A stretch of DNA of 64,000 nt from Delftia acidovorans (GCA_031286585.1 JAITUC010000040.1:1-64000), one strand, 5' to 3'. Counted from the stretch's first letter, positions 1 to 8,075 are shown. Numbers and translations: made by a program. Notes: generated from the sequence alone by a model not told the origin.

Positions 1-507
1 CAGCCCGCCAACGGCTGGCAGGTGAGCAATGCCAGCTTCAGCACCACGCCACCTGCGGCTGTTCCGCAAGGCGTGACTTTTCCCTCCGGACTGCTCTCGC
101 TGAATCTCAGCAGCGGCAATGCGGGCAGCGATGCAACTGTGACCCTGAACTTCAGCACGCCGGTGCCTGCAGGCGCGGTGTACATGAAGTACGGCTCCAG
201 CCCTGACGGTTTCAACTGCCAGGGCGCCGCATGTGCTCAGCCACACTGGTACGAACTGCCTGCCGGCCGTGCGGTGCTGGCATCGGACCGGCTGAGCGCC
301 ACGTTGACGCTGACCGACGGCGGGCTCGGCGACAACGACGGCACCGCCAACCAGTTCATCCAGGATCCGGGTGGCTTCGCCCTGCTGGCTGCAACAACTC
401 CCGCCAATACTGCCGCGATTCCCACCCTGTCCGAATGGGGCATCATCGCGCTGTCATCCCTTCTGGCCATGTTCGGCATCGCAAGAATGCGCCGCCGCCA
501 GGGCTGA
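1..507 (+). CDS. IPTL-CTERM sorted surface protein, C-terminal part (5' truncated)
   Basis: The frame is open from base 1, so only the last 168 residues are present and the true start lies outside the window. The visible part is a beta-rich, Ser/Thr/Gly-rich extracellular-type sequence. It ends in the motif IPTLSEWG, one hydrophobic stretch (about residues 147-160 of the fragment) and a basic tail RMRRR. This tripartite tail is the IPTL-CTERM signal, which in proteobacteria is inferred to direct processing or sorting of exported proteins. The upstream ligand domain cannot be judged. A strong hairpin terminator follows directly. Family assignment of the tail is secure; the role of the protein is unknown. 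Confidence 0.85.
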   Translation, partial: QPANGWQVSNASFSTTPPAAVPQGVTFPSGLLSLNLSSGNAGSDATVTLNFSTPVPAGAVYMKYGSSPDGFNCQGAACAQPHWYELPAGRAVLASDRLSATLTLTDGGLGDNDGTANQFIQDPGGFALLAATTPANTAAIPTLSEWGIIALSSLLAMFGIARMRRRQG

Positions 508-512
508 AACAC

Positions 513-540
513 AAGCCACCTTCGGGTGGCTTTTTTTCTT
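513..540 (+). terminator. Rho-independent terminator after the IPTL-CTERM gene
   Basis: An 8-bp stem AAGCCACC/GGTGGCTT (513-520 with 525-532) closes on a TTCG tetraloop and runs into a T-rich tract ending at 540. It starts 6 bases after the stop codon. Confidence 0.92.
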
Positions 541-697
541 TCATCGGTCGCGCGGCCAGCGACCGGACTTACCGCCCTCTGCTTTCCCTCGGTGCATCTC
601 CGCTGGTTCCATGGCAAAAAACCCAGAACGCGGCACCAACGCAAAATCATCGCCGCCAGCTGAGTCAATGCCTACCTTGTGTCGCTACTGGAAAGAC

Positions 698-739
698 TCA
701 TTTCAACCCCATTGAAATGATCGCAATGTAAATGCGATC
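698..739. promoter_or_regulatory. Two abutting perfect inverted repeats, candidate operator
   Basis: The first dyad has 9-bp arms TCATTTCAA (698-706) and TTGAAATGA (712-720) around 5 bases. The second has 7-bp arms GATCGCA (719-725) and TGCGATC (733-739) around 7 bases. They overlap by two bases and their centres are about 20 bp (two helical turns) apart. They lie about 110-150 bp upstream of the tyrosinase start and 50-90 bp upstream of its likely promoter. This is either a tandem operator or a structured element. The regulator is unknown. Confidence 0.5.
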
Positions 740-790
740 TCAATATCAATTAAAACGCCCTGCCCAAAACAATAAAAATAAAACAATTCC

Positions 791-819
791 TTGCAAAACA
801 AAATCGACCTTCATACACT
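791..819 (+). promoter_or_regulatory. Probable sigma-70 promoter for the tyrosinase operon
   Basis: A -35-like TTGCAA (791-796) and a -10-like TACACT (814-819) are separated by 17 bases. Transcription would start near 826. The Shine-Dalgarno GGAGGAG (837-843) lies 6 bases before the ATG at 850. Confidence 0.45.
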
Positions 820-849
820 CCAGTCTCCACTTTCACGGAGGAGATCGCA

Positions 850-2331
850 ATGAATGGAATTCGTCATGACGTCAATCAAGGTGGCGTCATCTGGAATGAA
901 ACGCTGATCTGGTATTCCAAGGCCGTGAGGCATCTCTACTCCCTTCCCATTACCGACAGAAACAGCTGGAGATATCTCGCCGCCATTCACGGCATCAACA
1001 AGAGTGGCTGGATCAGTGCCGGCGTACTCTCGGCAAAGGACCCGTGGCCGCCCACCTCCGAGACAGAGGAGATGTGGGACCAATGCCAGCATGGCACCTG
1101 GTACTTCCTTCCATGGCACCGCGGCTATCTCGCGGCATTCGAAGCCATTGTGGCGAAGACCGTCAAGGAGCTTGGCGGCCCTGCGGACTGGGCGCTGCCC
1201 TATTGGAACTATCTGAATTCAGCCAATTCGGCCGCACGCAACATACCCCAGGCATTCCTGGAAGAAAAGCTGCCTGATGGTTCTCCCAATTTCCTGTCCA
1301 AGGCCAGGCGCAACGGGTCAAAACGCCTGGGGCCAACGCCTGACATTCCCCGCGACATCACGCTCGGCTGCCAGGACTACCACCGCTTCACCAGCGCTCC
1401 CGGCACCTTGGAATACGGCGGTGGCATCACCGCCTTTTCCCATGACGGCAGCGACACTGGCGCCATTGAATCCAATCCGCACAATCTGGTTCACATCATG
1501 GTCGGCGGACTCAAGGAGCCCTATGGATTCATGTCAGACCCCGACTATGCGGCCCTGGACCCGATTTTCTGGGTACACCATTGCAATGTCGACCGGCTTT
1601 GGGCAGCCTGGCTGACCCAGCCCGGCAACATCCAGGACAACAGCGCCGCCTGGAGCAACGGCCCTGCCGGCCGTGGCTTCGTCATGCCGGACGCCGAAGG
1701 AAAACTGGCTTCCTACGATCCGGGTGAAACCCTCCCGGGTGGCGTGCTCGCCCCTGACTATGACAATCTGACCAGCGGCACGGGCGCTGCCATGCTGACG
1801 GCCAGCACAGCAAGCCTCACACCGGAGGGGATCAACATGCCCGCAAAATTCTCGAAAGTCCCGCCGCCCGCGCCGCGTGTACTGGGCTCCAATGCGGAAA
1901 GGGTCATCGTGGGACGCACACCGAGGCTGACCACCGTATCGATCACGGACCCTGGCGCAGCAAAGATCGAGTTGCTGCAGGCAGGGGCCGCGCTGCCGCA
2001 GCCACAGCGCTACTTTCTTCACTTGGAAGGCATTCGCGGCAATGCGCCCAGCGGCGTGCTGACGGTATCCATCGGTGCGCCCGGGGCGGCGGCACGGCAT
2101 GCCGACACCGTGGCCCTGTTCGGATTGGCCAAAGCCTCGGCCAGCGACGGACCGCATGGAGGCAACGGACTGGGTGCAACCATCGACATCACCGATGCCA
2201 CGCAGGCCATCCTGGACGCAGGTGGCAGCCTTGATCAATTGAACGTGGCCATCGAGCAGCCCGAAGGCGACCCCGGGCGCGAAATCACCGTGGACCGCGT
2301 GAGCGTGGTCGCGCAGGACGCCACCCGGTAA
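850..2331 (+). CDS. Tyrosinase / polyphenol oxidase (type 3 copper protein)
   Basis: Predicted to oxidise monophenols and/or o-diphenols to quinones with a dinuclear copper centre. CuA ligands are visible as H47 (IHGIN), H81 and H90 (QHGTWYFLPWHRGY). CuB ligands are H211 and H215 (HNLVHIMVGG) and H243 or H244 in FWVHHCNVDRLW. At 493 residues it is longer than Streptomyces-type tyrosinases. The last 150 residues form a separate beta-rich domain resembling the C-terminal domain of plant-type polyphenol oxidases. No Sec or Tat signal is visible, so it is probably cytoplasmic. The start follows a strong GGAGGAG. The next gene, 10 bp downstream, is a probable copper-delivery membrane protein. A/T-ending codons are commoner here than in most neighbours. 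Substrate is not predictable. Confidence 0.93.
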   Translation: MNGIRHDVNQGGVIWNETLIWYSKAVRHLYSLPITDRNSWRYLAAIHGINKSGWISAGVLSAKDPWPPTSETEEMWDQCQHGTWYFLPWHRGYLAAFEAIVAKTVKELGGPADWALPYWNYLNSANSAARNIPQAFLEEKLPDGSPNFLSKARRNGSKRLGPTPDIPRDITLGCQDYHRFTSAPGTLEYGGGITAFSHDGSDTGAIESNPHNLVHIMVGGLKEPYGFMSDPDYAALDPIFWVHHCNVDRLWAAWLTQPGNIQDNSAAWSNGPAGRGFVMPDAEGKLASYDPGETLPGGVLAPDYDNLTSGTGAAMLTASTASLTPEGINMPAKFSKVPPPAPRVLGSNAERVIVGRTPRLTTVSITDPGAAKIELLQAGAALPQPQRYFLHLEGIRGNAPSGVLTVSIGAPGAAARHADTVALFGLAKASASDGPHGGNGLGATIDITDATQAILDAGGSLDQLNVAIEQPEGDPGREITVDRVSVVAQDATR

Positions 2332-2341
2332 GGCCGTCTGT

Positions 2342-3100
2342 ATGGACGCGCTGCTGAGAGACCTGCGGACCACGCCTGCGCCGGCCCTGATGGCCGTGTC
2401 GGGTGCAGGCTTCATCAGCCTGGCCATCAGCCCGCCAGCCACGCCCGGCCTGTCGCTGTGCGGCTCGCTGTCCTCAGTCACGCTGGCCGACCTGTCGCCG
2501 CTGGTCATGGACGGGCACACGCTCAGCATCCTGGGCGTGGCGTGGCTGGCCATGATCATGGCCATGATGCCGCTGCTGGCACTGCGGCAGGTACGCCATG
2601 CCATGCGTTCCAGCGTGGCCCGCCGGCGCCAGTGGGCGGCGGTCCTGCTGCTGTCGGGCTATGCCCTGGTCTGGATGGCGGCAGGGCTGGTCATGGTGCC
2701 GATGGCGGCCCTGTTGCATGCGGCCGCGCATCCCGCGCTCATTCTTCCCTGCATTGCCTTGGCAGTCCTGTGGAGTGCATCGCCAGCGGGAACGCGCGCC
2801 CACAATGCCTGCCACAGGCTATACCCCGTGGCCGCCAGCGGCCCCACGGCCAACCGGGACAGCCTGCGGCATGGACTGCGAACCGGCGTGTCATGTGCCA
2901 CGGCATGCTGGCCGTGGATGTTGGCGCCCTTCGCCTTTCCCGCCGCGTGGCATCTTCCGGTCATGGCTGTTGCAGCCGTTCTGCTTTTTGTCGAGCGCAC
3001 CGGCCCATCGCTGCGGCCTGCCTGGCGCCTGCCCTATGCGCTGCGGCGCCTTCTGCACAGCAAGCCACGCGCTTCCTTGGGCCGAACGACAAGATACTGA
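2342..3100 (+). CDS. DUF2182 / PpoB2-like integral membrane protein, probable copper chaperone for the tyrosinase
   Basis: A multi-pass membrane protein of 252 residues. It shows the DUF2182 pattern: a Met-rich helix (about 68-78, WLAMIMAMMP), an HNACHR segment (154-159), and GLRTGVSCATACW (178-190), with conserved Cys and His able to bind metal. In Marinomonas mediterranea the tyrosinase PpoB1 is encoded beside PpoB2, a membrane protein needed to load copper, and this family is related to it. Here the gene starts 10 bp after the tyrosinase stop, so co-transcription and a copper-supply role are likely. Assignment to the family is from remembered motif pattern; the copper role is inferred from that precedent and from gene order. 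Confidence 0.75.
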   Translation: MDALLRDLRTTPAPALMAVSGAGFISLAISPPATPGLSLCGSLSSVTLADLSPLVMDGHTLSILGVAWLAMIMAMMPLLALRQVRHAMRSSVARRRQWAAVLLLSGYALVWMAAGLVMVPMAALLHAAAHPALILPCIALAVLWSASPAGTRAHNACHRLYPVAASGPTANRDSLRHGLRTGVSCATACWPWMLAPFAFPAAWHLPVMAVAAVLLFVERTGPSLRPAWRLPYALRRLLHSKPRASLGRTTRY

Positions 3101-3119
3101 ACCTTGAGGAGGGTGAGCC

Positions 3120-3662
3120 TCACCCCCGCCCAGCCAGCTCCGCCACCCCTCTCACCAGCGCACGCCCTGCTGGCGTCGCCTTGCCGTAGTGCTCCAGCAA
3201 TGCCTGCACATCGGCGTCGGGCGGGGTGGAGCGCAGGGAGAGCAGCACGTAGCCGATATCGACGCCAGCGAGGTGCAGTTGCTTCAGCGCCGTGGCGTCG
3301 GGGACAAGGTCGCCGGACTCGAAGTGCTTCAGGGTCTGTTTGTCCAGCCCGGCCTTGTGGGCCAGTTCGGCTTCGGTGAGTTTCAGGCGCCGGCGTTCCT
3401 GCTGCAGGCGGGCTGCGAGGGTCGGTTCGGAGCGCTCGTGGTGGATGGCGCTCGGGTCAAACAAACGTTGACCTGTCAGCAGGTAGGCAACATCAACGCC
3501 TTGCTCCGCCACAGCCATGAGGTAACCCGCATCAGGCTTTCTGACGCCCTTCTCATAGTTGAGTTGGGACATCTTTGACACTCCCGCGATAGCGCCAAAC
3601 GCCTCCTGGCTAAGGCCAAGCCTATTTCTTTCCTCCGTCAGGCGCGCAGAGAAGTCAAACAT
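3120..3662 (-). CDS. XRE-family regulator with two tandem helix-turn-helix domains
   Basis: The 180-residue protein contains two Cro/CI-type HTH modules. The first is at about 6-65 (RLTEERNRLGLSQEAFGAIAG then YEKGVRKPD) and the second at about 83-140 (RLQQERRRLKLTEAELAHKAG then FESGDLVPD). Each is followed by a similar VDVAYLLTG / VDIGYVLLS segment, so the protein looks like an internal duplication. The first half closely follows phage-repressor-like regulators. It is convergent with the DUF2182 gene (19 bases between stops) and divergent from the unknown gene at 3796; a dyad lies in the shared intergenic region. Autoregulation and control of the divergent gene are inferred. Confidence 0.85.
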   Translation of the reverse strand: MFDFSARLTEERNRLGLSQEAFGAIAGVSKMSQLNYEKGVRKPDAGYLMAVAEQGVDVAYLLTGQRLFDPSAIHHERSEPTLAARLQQERRRLKLTEAELAHKAGLDKQTLKHFESGDLVPDATALKQLHLAGVDIGYVLLSLRSTPPDADVQALLEHYGKATPAGRALVRGVAELAGRG

Positions 3663-3683
3663 CTTTTATATAAACTATTGACG

Positions 3684-3701
3684 ATCAAATTTTTGTTTGA
3701 T
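3684..3701. promoter_or_regulatory. Inverted repeat in the XRE/unknown-gene divergent region
   Basis: Perfect 6-bp arms ATCAAA and TTTGAT flank TTTTTG. The dyad lies 22 bp upstream of the XRE start and overlaps or abuts a TTGACG element (3678-3683). It is a natural candidate operator for the XRE protein. The AT-rich block here contrasts with the flanking coding DNA. Confidence 0.5.
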
Positions 3702-3795
3702 AGCCTATGAATGCGTTGTCACTACAAGCGCCAAATACTACCTGACCCCTCAGGCGGCTCCTTTGCTGCGCCTGTACGTTGCACGAAGGAGGTCC

Positions 3796-4476
3796 ATGAA
3801 GCACGCCGCTGCAAAACCATCGCGCAAGAAGACCGCCAAGGCGGACCGCGCGCTGTTCCTGCAGGCCGCTGAAGCACTCAAGCAGGCCGCGATGACCGAC
3901 GAGATGCACCGGCACAGCGGGGAATCCGACCGCCTGCTGCGCATCGCCAGCGATGTGGCACGCCACGCGGCGCAGCCCGGCTCGACGTGCGATCTGCAGA
4001 ACACGGCGTTTGACGTGGCCGCCTGCATCAATTCGGCGCGGCTGGTGCCCGGCGATGCGGAGTCCGGCCCACGCACTCGCCTGCTGGCAGCAGCGGCCCA
4101 GGCGCTGGCGCAGATATCAGAGACGCCGGTGGACGGGATCGTGTTTCCGCGCAGCACGCTGTACGAATTGCAAGCCAGGCTGGACACCGGCGCAACGCCA
4201 TCGCAGTGGCGCGAACTGGCCCGCGAGGCCAACTACGAGGTCCAGCAGCTGGCGCAGGTGCTGATGCAAATGGGCGACCACCAGAACACGGAGAGCCATA
4301 TCGTGGCGCACGGCATGGCGGCACGTATATCGCAGTTGTCGGAGATCGTTTACGTGGCGGCCGCCCTGCATGGCGAGCACCGCGATGAATGGGGTTCGCA
4401 GACCCTTCGTGACGTGCGCGATGTCTTTGAAGGCGGCATGGGCCGCATCTGCGGCGATCCCCCGGACGGCGCATGA
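3796..4476 (+). CDS. Conserved-looking hypothetical protein, divergent from the XRE gene
   Basis: I do not recognise this 226-residue protein. It starts with a basic, Lys/Ala-rich segment (MKHAAAKPSRKKTAK) and continues as a largely alpha-helical soluble protein with no signal peptide or membrane helix. ATG 3796 is chosen because AAGGAGGT (3786-3793) lies immediately before it, although the spacer is unusually short. The frame is also open upstream to 3697, which would add 33 residues across the intergenic region. Being divergent from a double-XRE regulator across a dyad suggests control by it. Codon use is typical of the genome, which supports a real gene. Confidence 0.7.
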   Translation: MKHAAAKPSRKKTAKADRALFLQAAEALKQAAMTDEMHRHSGESDRLLRIASDVARHAAQPGSTCDLQNTAFDVAACINSARLVPGDAESGPRTRLLAAAAQALAQISETPVDGIVFPRSTLYELQARLDTGATPSQWRELAREANYEVQQLAQVLMQMGDHQNTESHIVAHGMAARISQLSEIVYVAAALHGEHRDEWGSQTLRDVRDVFEGGMGRICGDPPDGA

Positions 4477-4512
4477 CCGATCATGGCCGATGCGCCCTGG
4501 CCGCTCGGCTAC

Positions 4513-4535
4513 CATCAGTGCCCCCATCACTGATG
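4513..4535. repeat. Inverted repeat in the leader of the GST gene
   Basis: Perfect 8-bp arms CATCAGTG (4513-4520) and CACTGATG (4528-4535) around 7 bases. It lies 20-43 bp upstream of the GST start and after the stop of the preceding gene. It could be an operator or a hairpin; no T tract follows. Confidence 0.45.
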
Positions 4536-4555
4536 CAGTCTCCCGAAAGGCCCCC

Positions 4556-5179
4556 ATGCTGCTGTACGCCGATTCGCAATTCGCCTCTCCCTATGCCATG
4601 TCCGTGTTCGTTGCGCTGAAGGTCAAGGAGATTGACTTCGAATTGCGCACGCTGGACCTTTCGGCGGGCCAGAACACCGGGGCGGACTATGTGGCGGCAT
4701 CGCTCACGGCGCGCGTTCCCACGCTGGTGGATGGTGACTTCAGCCTGTCGGAGTCTTCGGCGATTTCCGAGTACCTGCAGGATCGCTTTGGCGGCGCCCC
4801 GCTCTACCCCCAGGATGTGCAGGCGCGTGCCCGCGTTCGCCAGGTCCAGGCCTGGCTGCGCAGCGATCTGATGGCCTTGCGCTCGGAGCGCAGCACCGAG
4901 GTGGTGTTCTACCGCCCCACGCCCGCGACGCTGTCGGATGCGGGCCAGGCTGCGGCGCGCAAGCTGTTCTCGGTGGCCGGTGCCTTCATCCGCTCGGAAG
5001 ACGATCACATCGCAGGCGCATGGTCGATTGCCGATGTGGATCTGGCGCTGATGCTCAACCGCCTGGTGCTCAACGGCGATGCCGTGCCCGCGCCGCTGGC
5101 CGCCTACGCGCGCCGCCAGTGGCAACACCCGGACATCCAGCAATGGCTGGCCCTGCCCCGCCCGCCCCTGGCAGGCTGA
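4556..5179 (+). CDS. yfcF: YfcF-type glutathione S-transferase
   Basis: A 207-residue cytosolic GST. The thioredoxin-fold N-terminus (SPYAMSVFVALKVKEI, then RVPTLVDGDFSLSESSAI with the glutathione-binding cis-Pro and ESS motif) is followed by the helical domain. The sequence runs collinear with E. coli YfcF from memory, including AWLRSDLMALRSER and the C-terminal ADVDLALMLNRLVLNGD. YfcF has glutathione-dependent peroxidase or disulfide-bond reductase activity and is linked to oxidative stress. ATG 4556 matches the family start; an in-frame upstream extension to 4370 overlaps the preceding gene and is not supported. Confidence 0.9.
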   Translation: MLLYADSQFASPYAMSVFVALKVKEIDFELRTLDLSAGQNTGADYVAASLTARVPTLVDGDFSLSESSAISEYLQDRFGGAPLYPQDVQARARVRQVQAWLRSDLMALRSERSTEVVFYRPTPATLSDAGQAAARKLFSVAGAFIRSEDDHIAGAWSIADVDLALMLNRLVLNGDAVPAPLAAYARRQWQHPDIQQWLALPRPPLAG

Positions 5180-5200
5180 GCCGGACGGATACGGCAGGCC

Positions 5201-5425
5201 ATGGACAGCCTTCTCTACATGGGCGTGCGGATCACGCCCGCTTCACTTCCCAGCGAGACCTCGCCAGGCGCCTGGCTGCCGCGCGCCACCTTGCTGGAGG
5301 TGGCCAGCGGCAAGGCCCTGGAGGTCATCACCGATGACCAGCCCTGCGACACGCAGCCAGAGGCCGATGCCCGAGCGCTGCGCCTGGGCAAGCGCCATGT
5401 GATGAAGGTGCTGCACCAAGGCTGA
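5201..5425 (+). CDS. Small hypothetical protein
   Basis: A 74-residue protein with no recognised domain. It is a mixed beta/alpha sequence with no membrane segment, ending in a basic GKRHVMKVLHQG. It follows the GST gene by 21 bp on the same strand and may be co-transcribed with it. The ribosome-binding site is weak (GGCAGGCC). Gene reality rests on position and GC-rich third codon positions. Confidence 0.55.
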   Translation: MDSLLYMGVRITPASLPSETSPGAWLPRATLLEVASGKALEVITDDQPCDTQPEADARALRLGKRHVMKVLHQG

Positions 5426-5443
5426 GGGTCCTGCCCGCGCCCC

Positions 5444-5977
5444 TCAATCCATCTTCACGGCCACCAGCTTCCAGCCCATCAGGCCTTCGCGCCTGAAGAC
5501 GAAGCCGCCCGGCTCGCCGCGCGGGTGCACGAAGACCTTGGACCAGCCCTGGTACTCCACGGAGTAGTCCTTGCGCGGCGGCCCGCCCTGCGTGTCCACG
5601 CCCACGCCTGCGGCGGCCACGTCCGTGGGTTTGCCGGGCTTGCCTTTTTCCAGCATGAGCATGACGCCGTCGGGCGAGACCAGCGCCTCGGTGAACTGGC
5701 TGACCAGGCCCTGGGCCAGTTGCTGGCCAAAGCCGGCAAGGGGGTTGGAGGCGCTGTTGCCCGAGCCGCCCATCTGGGACTGCAGCCTGGCCATCATCTG
5801 GCCCTTGATGCTTTCGCGCAGCGCGGGAAAGTCCACGTAGCCGGACAGGGCCTGCGCATCCCGCCGCTCCACGGCCTTGCCGATCTGGTGCAGGGCGATG
5901 TAGGGCGATGCGTAGAGCAGTCCGGCCGCAGCCACGCAGAAGGCGGCCAGCGCGCCGGCCAGGGTTTTGGGTTTCAT
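5444..5977 (-). CDS. DUF2939-type membrane-anchored or exported protein
   Basis: A 177-residue protein. The N-terminus is a single hydrophobic segment (about residues 5-24, LAGALAAFCVAAAGLLYAS) that acts as an uncleaved anchor or signal. The next part, SPYIALHQIGKAVERRDAQALSGYVDF, with RESIKGQM after it, is the DUF2939 signature. The rest is a periplasmic-type domain with a Gly/Ser-rich loop. ATG 5977 has a good GAAAGAG upstream. The frame stays open further but the extension is Arg-rich and lacks a signal. Function of DUF2939 is unknown. Confidence 0.8.
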   Translation of the reverse strand: MKPKTLAGALAAFCVAAAGLLYASPYIALHQIGKAVERRDAQALSGYVDFPALRESIKGQMMARLQSQMGGSGNSASNPLAGFGQQLAQGLVSQFTEALVSPDGVMLMLEKGKPGKPTDVAAAGVGVDTQGGPPRKDYSVEYQGWSKVFVHPRGEPGGFVFRREGLMGWKLVAVKMD

Positions 5978-6464
5978 GGATCTCTTTCGTGAAGGCGGGC
6001 CAGGGGCCTCGCGCAGGCGCGGATGAACGCGCAGAAACCGCGCAAAACCGCGCACAAACTGCGCATACAGGCGGATTCTAGGCGGGCCGTTCGGCACCGC
6101 AGCCTCGGCCGCCGCCGTCACCGGCCGCATTTTTCATGTCGAAACAATGCGCAGAGAACCCCTATCAGGCCAGGGCCAATGCCTGAAAAACTGGTATTGC
6201 CTGGCCCATTCGATTCATACTATAGTTTGTAACAAAAAGTTTGCAAATCAATACAACATGGATCGCCATTGGCCCCTGGGCCTGCAGGCAAGCCAGCATT
6301 GCCGTTTCCGTATACCTGTGTGCTTTTGTGCAGACCGGGCATTCTGGTGTGAATGAAATCTCGTTTTCACTACGAGGCTCGTTGTGAGGAATGTGAGCGA
6401 TCACGGGGCGGCATGAGAACGCAAGTACCCACAAACCATCCGCAATTCATGCAAAGGACGCAGT
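5978..6464. other. Intergenic region between the DUF2939 gene and the chemoreceptor
   Basis: These 487 bases separate divergent genes and contain no gene I can support. There is a promoter-like pair at 6198-6227 and then a leader of about 230 bases with lower GC. I see no riboswitch consensus and no clear sigma-28 or sigma-54 element in the leader. Confidence 0.6.
6198..6227 (+). promoter_or_regulatory. Candidate sigma-70 promoter for the chemoreceptor gene
   Basis: TTGCCT (6198-6203) and TATAGT (6222-6227) are 18 bases apart. Use of this promoter would give a 5' leader of roughly 230 bases before the ATG at 6465. Confidence 0.4.
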
Positions 6465-8075
6465 ATGAATAATTTCAAGTTATCGACTCGCCTGACCGCC
6501 CTGATTGGTTTTCTCTCACTGCTCATGATCGTGATCGGTGCCTTTGGGCTATATGGAATCAGCGAGTCCAATCGCCGATTCAAGGTGGTCTATGAAGAGC
6601 GCCTGGTCGCACTGGGCCACTTGCTGGAAGTGCAGCGCCTGCTGCTGCGCAACCGCAATGCGGTGTCAGGCGCCGTTGCCGTGCACCTGCCCGAATACAC
6701 GCAGCAAAAGCAGCAGGAGATACAGACCAACATCGACGACGTGAACAGGTTCTGGACCGCGTTCCGCCAGACCCGGATGACCGAGGAAGAGGCGCAGATG
6801 GCCACCCGCTTCGAGGAAGTGCGCGGCGCCTTTTTGCAGGGCTTTCTGAAGCCGGCGCAACAGGCGCTGAAGGCGGATGACATACCGCTGGCCCGGCAAC
6901 TGCTGATCGACAAGGACGAGGCACTGTACGCGCCGCTGCGCGACGTGATCGTGCAGTTGACCGGCTTGCAGACCCGGGTCGCCAAGGAGGAGTACGAGGC
7001 CGCGCAGTCGCTCTACCAGATGATCTTTGCCGTGGCCGTGGGCTCCATCATCGCGGGCGTGCTGCTGGGGGTGCTGCTGGGCTGGTCCATCATCCGCAAC
7101 ATGGCGCGGTCTCTGCGCCTGGCCATTCACACGGCCGACGCCGTGGCGGCGGGCGACTTGACGCGGCACATCGACGTGCGCGGCAAGGACGAGGTGTCCA
7201 TGCTGCTGCGCGCCCTGCAGACCATGCAGGAGGGGCTGCGCGGCGTGGTGCGCCAGGTGCACCAGGGATCGGTCAGCGTGGCGGCCGCCAGCGGGCAGAT
7301 CGCGCAGGCCAACCAGGACCTGTCCTCACGCACGGAAAGCCAGGCCAGCGCCCTGCAGCAAACGGCTGCCTCCATGGAGCAGCTCAGTTCCACCGTGCGC
7401 CAGAACGCCGACAACGCGCAGATGGCCAACCAGCTGGCGCTGGGCGCCTCCACCGTGGCCGAGCAGGGCGGCGAGGTCGTGCGGCAGGTGGTGGACACCA
7501 TGCGCGGCATCAGTGATTCCAGCCGGCAGATCGCCGACATCATCAATGTGATCGACGGCATCGCCTTCCAGACCAACATCCTCGCGTTGAACGCGGCCGT
7601 GGAAGCGGCGCGCGCGGGCGAGCAGGGCCGGGGCTTTGCCGTGGTGGCCACCGAGGTGCGCGGCCTGGCCAGCCGCAGTGCCGAGGCCGCCAAGCAGATC
7701 AAGCAGCTGATCACCGACAGCGCCAGCCGCGTGCACAACGGCAGCGCGCTGGCCGACCAGGCCGGCACGACCATGGCCGAGGTGGTGGACGCCATCCGGC
7801 GCGTGACGGACCTGATGGGAGAGATCAGCGCGGCCAGTTCCGAACAAAGCTCGGGCGTGGCCCAGATCGGCCAGGCGGTCACGCAGATGGACCAGGCGAC
7901 GCAGCAGAACTCGGCGCTTGTCGAAGAGATGGCCGCCGCCGCCTCCAGCCTGCGCGGCCAGGCCGGTGACCTGGTGCGCACGGTGGGGGCCTTCAAGCTG
8001 GACGCGGCACCCGGCCATCACCCGCATGCCGCCGTGGAGCTGCAGCGCCGCCAGCCCATGCTGGCAGCGGGCTGA
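6465..8075 (+). CDS. Methyl-accepting chemotaxis protein, 4-helix-bundle sensor type
   Basis: A 536-residue transmembrane chemoreceptor. Order: TM1 (about 10-32), periplasmic four-helix-bundle ligand domain of about 155 residues, TM2 (about 188-211), HAMP domain (about 212-265), then the cytoplasmic coiled coil. The signalling hairpin tip is conserved (IDGIAFQTNILALNAAVEAARAGEQGRGFAVVATEV). It signals to CheA/CheW and is adjusted by CheR/CheB methylation. The C-terminus is Pro/His-rich and has no NWETF-like CheR-tethering pentapeptide. A Shine-Dalgarno-like AAAGGA precedes the ATG. The ligand cannot be predicted. It stands alone, with no che genes beside it. Confidence 0.95.
   Translation: MNNFKLSTRLTALIGFLSLLMIVIGAFGLYGISESNRRFKVVYEERLVALGHLLEVQRLLLRNRNAVSGAVAVHLPEYTQQKQQEIQTNIDDVNRFWTAFRQTRMTEEEAQMATRFEEVRGAFLQGFLKPAQQALKADDIPLARQLLIDKDEALYAPLRDVIVQLTGLQTRVAKEEYEAAQSLYQMIFAVAVGSIIAGVLLGVLLGWSIIRNMARSLRLAIHTADAVAAGDLTRHIDVRGKDEVSMLLRALQTMQEGLRGVVRQVHQGSVSVAAASGQIAQANQDLSSRTESQASALQQTAASMEQLSSTVRQNADNAQMANQLALGASTVAEQGGEVVRQVVDTMRGISDSSRQIADIINVIDGIAFQTNILALNAAVEAARAGEQGRGFAVVATEVRGLASRSAEAAKQIKQLITDSASRVHNGSALADQAGTTMAEVVDAIRRVTDLMGEISAASSEQSSGVAQIGQAVTQMDQATQQNSALVEEMAAAASSLRGQAGDLVRTVGAFKLDAAPGHHPHAAVELQRRQPMLAAG

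Larger units (their letters stand above)
508..849. other. Intergenic region upstream of the tyrosinase gene
   Basis: No convincing gene is present in these 342 bases. It holds the terminator at its left end, an undistinguished GC-rich stretch to about 680, then an AT-rich stretch with two abutting perfect inverted repeats (698-739) and a probable sigma-70 promoter (791-819). The AT-rich part contrasts with the rest of the window. Confidence 0.7.

Noticed and set aside
3105..3127. Hairpin GGGTG/CACCC between the DUF2182 and XRE stops as a terminator
   Set aside because: The stem is only about 5 bp with a sensible loop and has no T tract, so support is too weak.
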